From assembly GCA_024426085.1 (NCBI GenBank), contig CP087974.1, positions 2,828,001 to 2,892,000 of the forward strand: a stretch of 64,000 bases of DNA. The letters are read 5' to 3'. The stretch is from Rhizobium sp. RCAM05350. Its GTDB lineage: Bacteria; Pseudomonadota; Alphaproteobacteria; Rhizobiales; Rhizobiaceae. Shown here piece after piece: positions 61,536 to 64,000 of the stretch; within the stretch, counting starts at the first letter, position 1; every line of letters starts with the position of its first letter. A program made the translations under genes and the position numbers. Below the pieces are notes generated by a model, which saw nothing but the letters and a program-made list of their open reading frames with translations, had not been told where the DNA came from and ran no database searches.

Positions 61536-62305
61536 TCAGGCTTTCGCCGTTGCCCAGGCAAGCATCTGCTCGAACAGGGTCTTGTAGCCCGGCCAGGCGA
61601 TGAAGCTCGATGGCAGCCAATGCGGGCCGACGTCGGAGGTCCAGGCGACGGTGCGGCCCTTGCCGTAGGTGCCGGTGACCAGCAGAGGCTGCGAACCGTA
61701 ATCGGTCGAGACCGTCGCCAAAACTTCGGCGCCGTCCTTGACTGTCACTTCATTGTAACCGAGCAGGACCGGCCAGTCTGTACCAAGACCTTTGAGGATC
61801 GGGTGGCTTTCCTTGCCGGTAACAACCGGCGCAAAGCCTTCCGGAACCTCGACGCGGTCATCGACAGACAGGCATGAAACCGGCAGCACTTCCTCGACCG
61901 GTGTCCTGTGGTAGCGGGCGCCGCCATTGATGCCTTGAAAGCTGTAATAGCCGCCAAACATCAGCAAGGCGCCGCCATTGCGGACATAATCGCGCAGCAG
62001 GCGAAGACGGTTTGGAGTGGTCTTCGAGTGGATCCAGGTATCGGGATGCAGCAGCAGTGTATTGGCGCCGATATCCGACAGGATGATGGCGTCATAGGCA
62101 GACAGTGCGTCCAGCGACTGTGGAAATCGCGCTGGGCTTCATGGGCCGGCATGAACTGGACGTCGAAAGGACTGTCCTTCAGTGCGGCCAGAAGCTCGTC
62201 GGCGCCGGTGTGGTAGGTGACTGTCGGGAACTGGTCGAACCCCTTGATATGGGTGGCGGTGGAAACCCAGGACTCGCCTGCGAGAAGGACTTTGGACTTG
62301 GACAT
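61536..62305 (-). CDS. Glutamine-amidotransferase-like (ThuA/GATase-fold) protein, one frameshift
   Basis: About 256 residues. ATG 62305 (MSKSKVLLAGESWVSTATHI), VQFMPAHEAQRDF, indel near 62115, then LRLLRDYVRNGGALLMFGGY, SFQGINGGARYHRTPVEEVL, VVTGKESHPILKGLGTDWPV and TYGKGRTVAWTSDVGPHWLP. A class I glutamine-amidotransferase-like fold lacking the standard Cys-His-Glu triad in the visible sequence, as in ThuA-like sugar proteins. 3 bp from the kinase gene. Confidence 0.8.
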
Positions 62306-62334
62306 GGAAACTCCTTGGACTTTATCGTCAGCGT

Positions 62335-63424
62335 TCAGAGCGCGCTGGAGAAAACGGATTTCGGATTGTCGATCAGCATCAGGTCGATGGCCGCTTGGTC
62401 CACCCCGTGACGCTTCAGGCGCGGCAGGAAATGCTTCAGGATGAAGCCGTAACCAGAAGCCGCCGTAACGGGTGAGCATGATTTTCAGGAACACATCCTG
62501 CGACAAGAGAACACGATCACCATACCCCATGTCGATCAGCGAGCGGATCGCACGGGCGTTCTGTTCGTCGGATGGCGATTGGGCATCCTGATCGGCATAA
62601 TAGAAATCCATGCCGATCATGTCATATTCCAGAAAGGCGCCGCGTTCGGCCAGTGCCTTCTGGTAGGGCAGATCGTCATGGCTCGGGTTCATGTGGCAGA
62701 GAACGGTGTGGCGCAGGTCCGCACCTTCCTCCTCGACGATATCAAGGACCTGATGCGCCAGTCGCTCCCAGCCGGGCAGGTGGATGGAAAGCGGCACGCC
62801 GGTGATTTTCGAGGCGCGGGCCGCCGCACGCAGGGATTTGCGCTCCTCGGATGTAAAATCCCTGCTGACGCCGATTTCGCCGATGATGCCGGCCATAACC
62901 TCCGGCTGGCTCTCACCGCCGCCGACATCGTTGATGATGAACTCGGTGACCTCGTCGACATCCATGGCTTTCAGCCAGTCCGGATGGCTGAATTCGAGAT
63001 AAAAGCCGGTGCCCATGACGATCTTGAGACCGGACATTTTCGCGTGACGCGCGAGTTTTGCCGGCTCGCGGCCGATACCGATATTGGTGGTATCGACGAC
63101 CGTATGACCGCCAAGCGCCTGAAACCGCTTCAGTTCCGACAGCGCCAGGTCGCTGTCGTCAAGCGAGACGTTGTCGTGGTTCATATAGGGGTTCATCCGC
63201 AATTCGCCGATGATCTCCATGCTGACTTTCTGCTCGCCGATGGCCTGGGCCTCCGGGTGGCAGGGGCAGCGCCAGGATTTGGCACCGTTGAGCAGGATGT
63301 GCTCGTGCATCAGGGTAATGCCCATCTCGGCGACCGGCACGGGTCCGAGAACAGTCATCACCGTTCCGGATTTGACGCCGATGTCGGCACGCGCTCTGGG
63401 TGGCGTATCGAACAGATGATCCAT
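62335..63424 (-). CDS. Phosphotriesterase-related/lactonase-type amidohydrolase, one frameshift
   Basis: About 362 residues from ATG 63424 (MDHLFDTPPRARADIGVKSG). MGITLMHEHILLNGAKSWRC has the H-x-H metal pair; GHTVVDTTNIGIGR; IIGEIGVSRDFTSEERKSLR; VLCHMNPSHDDLPYQKALAE; YGDRVLLSQDVFLKIMLTRY (metal Asp). An indel near 62455 hides the tail YGFILKHFLPRLKRHGVDQA to TGA 62335. PTE-family members hydrolyse lactones or phosphoesters; in sugar operons they often act on sugar lactones. Substrate unknown. Confidence 0.88.
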
Positions 63425-63425
63425 A

Positions 63426-64000
63426 TCACTTGCCTCTGACTGCGCCGCGGAAGAGGCGGAAGTTGAGCCAGACGGCAATCAGGATGATCGTGCCCGTGAC
63501 GATCGGCGTCAGGAACGGCGACATGTGGGCAAGGATCAAACCGTTGGCGATGACGGCGACGGTCAGCGCGCCAAGCACGGTCCCCACGACCGTGCCCCGC
63601 CCGCCGAACAGGCTGGTGCCGCCCAGAACCACGGCGGCGATGACTTCCAACTCGAAACCCTGGCCGGCATTGGATGACCCGGACCCGAGACGGGCGGTGA
63701 CAATGATGCCGGCAAGCGCTGCCGCGGCACTGGAGAGGATGTAGACGAACATCGTCGTGAAGCGCGTGTCGACGCCGGCTCGGCGAACGGCCTCGGCATT
63801 GGCACCGATGCCGGTGACGTAGCGGCCGAACGGGGTTTCGTTGAAGACGATATAGGCGATCAGCAGCACCACAAGGGCGATCAGCGCGGGCACCGGCACG
63901 CCGAGGAACCACGACCTGCCGATGACGGTAAAGAAGCTCGCCGGATCGACCGGGATCGAGTAGCCGCCGGTAATCAGCAGTGCCAGGCCACGGATGACCG
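63426..64000 (-). CDS. ABC transporter permease, ribose/RbsC type (partial, continues past the window)
   Basis: The C-terminal ~190 residues. Hydrophobic segments ALIALVVLLIAYIVF, MFVYILSSAAAALAGIIVTA, FELEVIAAVVLGGTSLFGGR, VGTVLGALTVAVIANGLILA and the ending IILIAVWLNFRLFRGAVRGK are typical of BPD_transp_2 permeases; TPFGRYVTGIGANAEAVRRA and GGTSLFGGRG are the family signatures. Stop 63426 is 2 bp from the phosphotriesterase start, so it is in the same operon. A monosaccharide importer is implied. Confidence 0.9.
   Translation of the reverse strand, partial: VIRGLALLITGGYSIPVDPASFFTVIGRSWFLGVPVPALIALVVLLIAYIVFNETPFGRYVTGIGANAEAVRRAGVDTRFTTMFVYILSSAAAALAGIIVTARLGSGSSNAGQGFELEVIAAVVLGGTSLFGGRGTVVGTVLGALTVAVIANGLILAHMSPFLTPIVTGTIILIAVWLNFRLFRGAVRGK

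Noticed and set aside
61961-63478. A 505-residue phosphotriesterase plus GATase-like fusion
   Set aside because: It appears only because a missing base near 62455 removes the stop of the phosphotriesterase gene; both proteins have their own normal start and end.

Overview
The window looks like a chromosomal segment of a Rhizobiaceae bacterium (Rhizobium/Agrobacterium/Allorhizobium group). Evidence: high GC; the alphaproteobacterial order rplU-rpmA-(two GNATs)-obgE-proB-proA-nadD-rsfS-rlmH-envC-ctpA-deacetylase-rppH; leuD; a LexA-boxed imuA-imuB-dnaE2 mutasome; and bfd-bfr. A technical point colours everything: about 50 genes or gene parts are broken by 1-2 nt indels, often in homopolymers, including normally essential ones (rpmA/L27, nadD, rlmH). 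I read this as uncorrected sequencing error, so I annotate most interrupted genes as CDS across the whole reconstructed span and use 'pseudogene' only for clear remnants.

Layout. 1-16 kb: tail of a small secreted protein, DoxX-like membrane protein, an unexplained hairpin-rich gap, ridA-leuD, a CoA-ester lyase, DUF1737, a zincin, the SOS mutasome, bfd/bfr, and a ~1,010-residue RTX calcium-binding protein with a type-I-secretion-like tail. 15.7-28.9 kb: conserved housekeeping block, mostly on the minus strand (RNA decapping, cell-division hydrolase activator, C-terminal protease, 23S rRNA methylation, ribosome silencing, NAD and proline synthesis, Obg GTPase, L27, L21).

29.1-49.0 kb: a ~19.6-kb genomic island bracketed by two complete, near-identical copies of tRNA-Ser(CGA) with ~50 bp of upstream DNA (143/142-bp direct repeat). 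At its left end is a SIR2-like plus P-loop (STAND-like) protein behind a McrA-head-like small ORF; in the middle are a protease-PAN protein, HNH nuclease, HTH regulator, large serine recombinase, two ParB/RepB proteins, a tyrosine integrase (its 5' end duplicated 4.5 kb upstream) and a resolvase; at its right end is a C5 DNA methyltransferase with two BglII/BstYI-type endonucleases and Vsr. It is a defence/mobility island.

49.1-55.9 kb: an accessory cluster combining an animal-type haem peroxidase, an unknown 147-aa protein, a SARP/TPR regulator, a class III nucleotide cyclase and a YcaO-domain protein. This is the most likely place for an undescribed system (possible RiPP or peptide modification). 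56.2-58.5 kb: an RsuA/RluE pseudouridine synthase, small proteins, an RBBP9-like hydrolase and an ABC-ATPase remnant. 58.5-64 kb: a tightly overlapping minus-strand catabolic operon (sugar-type ABC permease, phosphotriesterase-like hydrolase, glutamine-amidotransferase-like protein, PfkB kinase, BtpA/SgcQ protein, M20 amidohydrolase), cut by the window edge.
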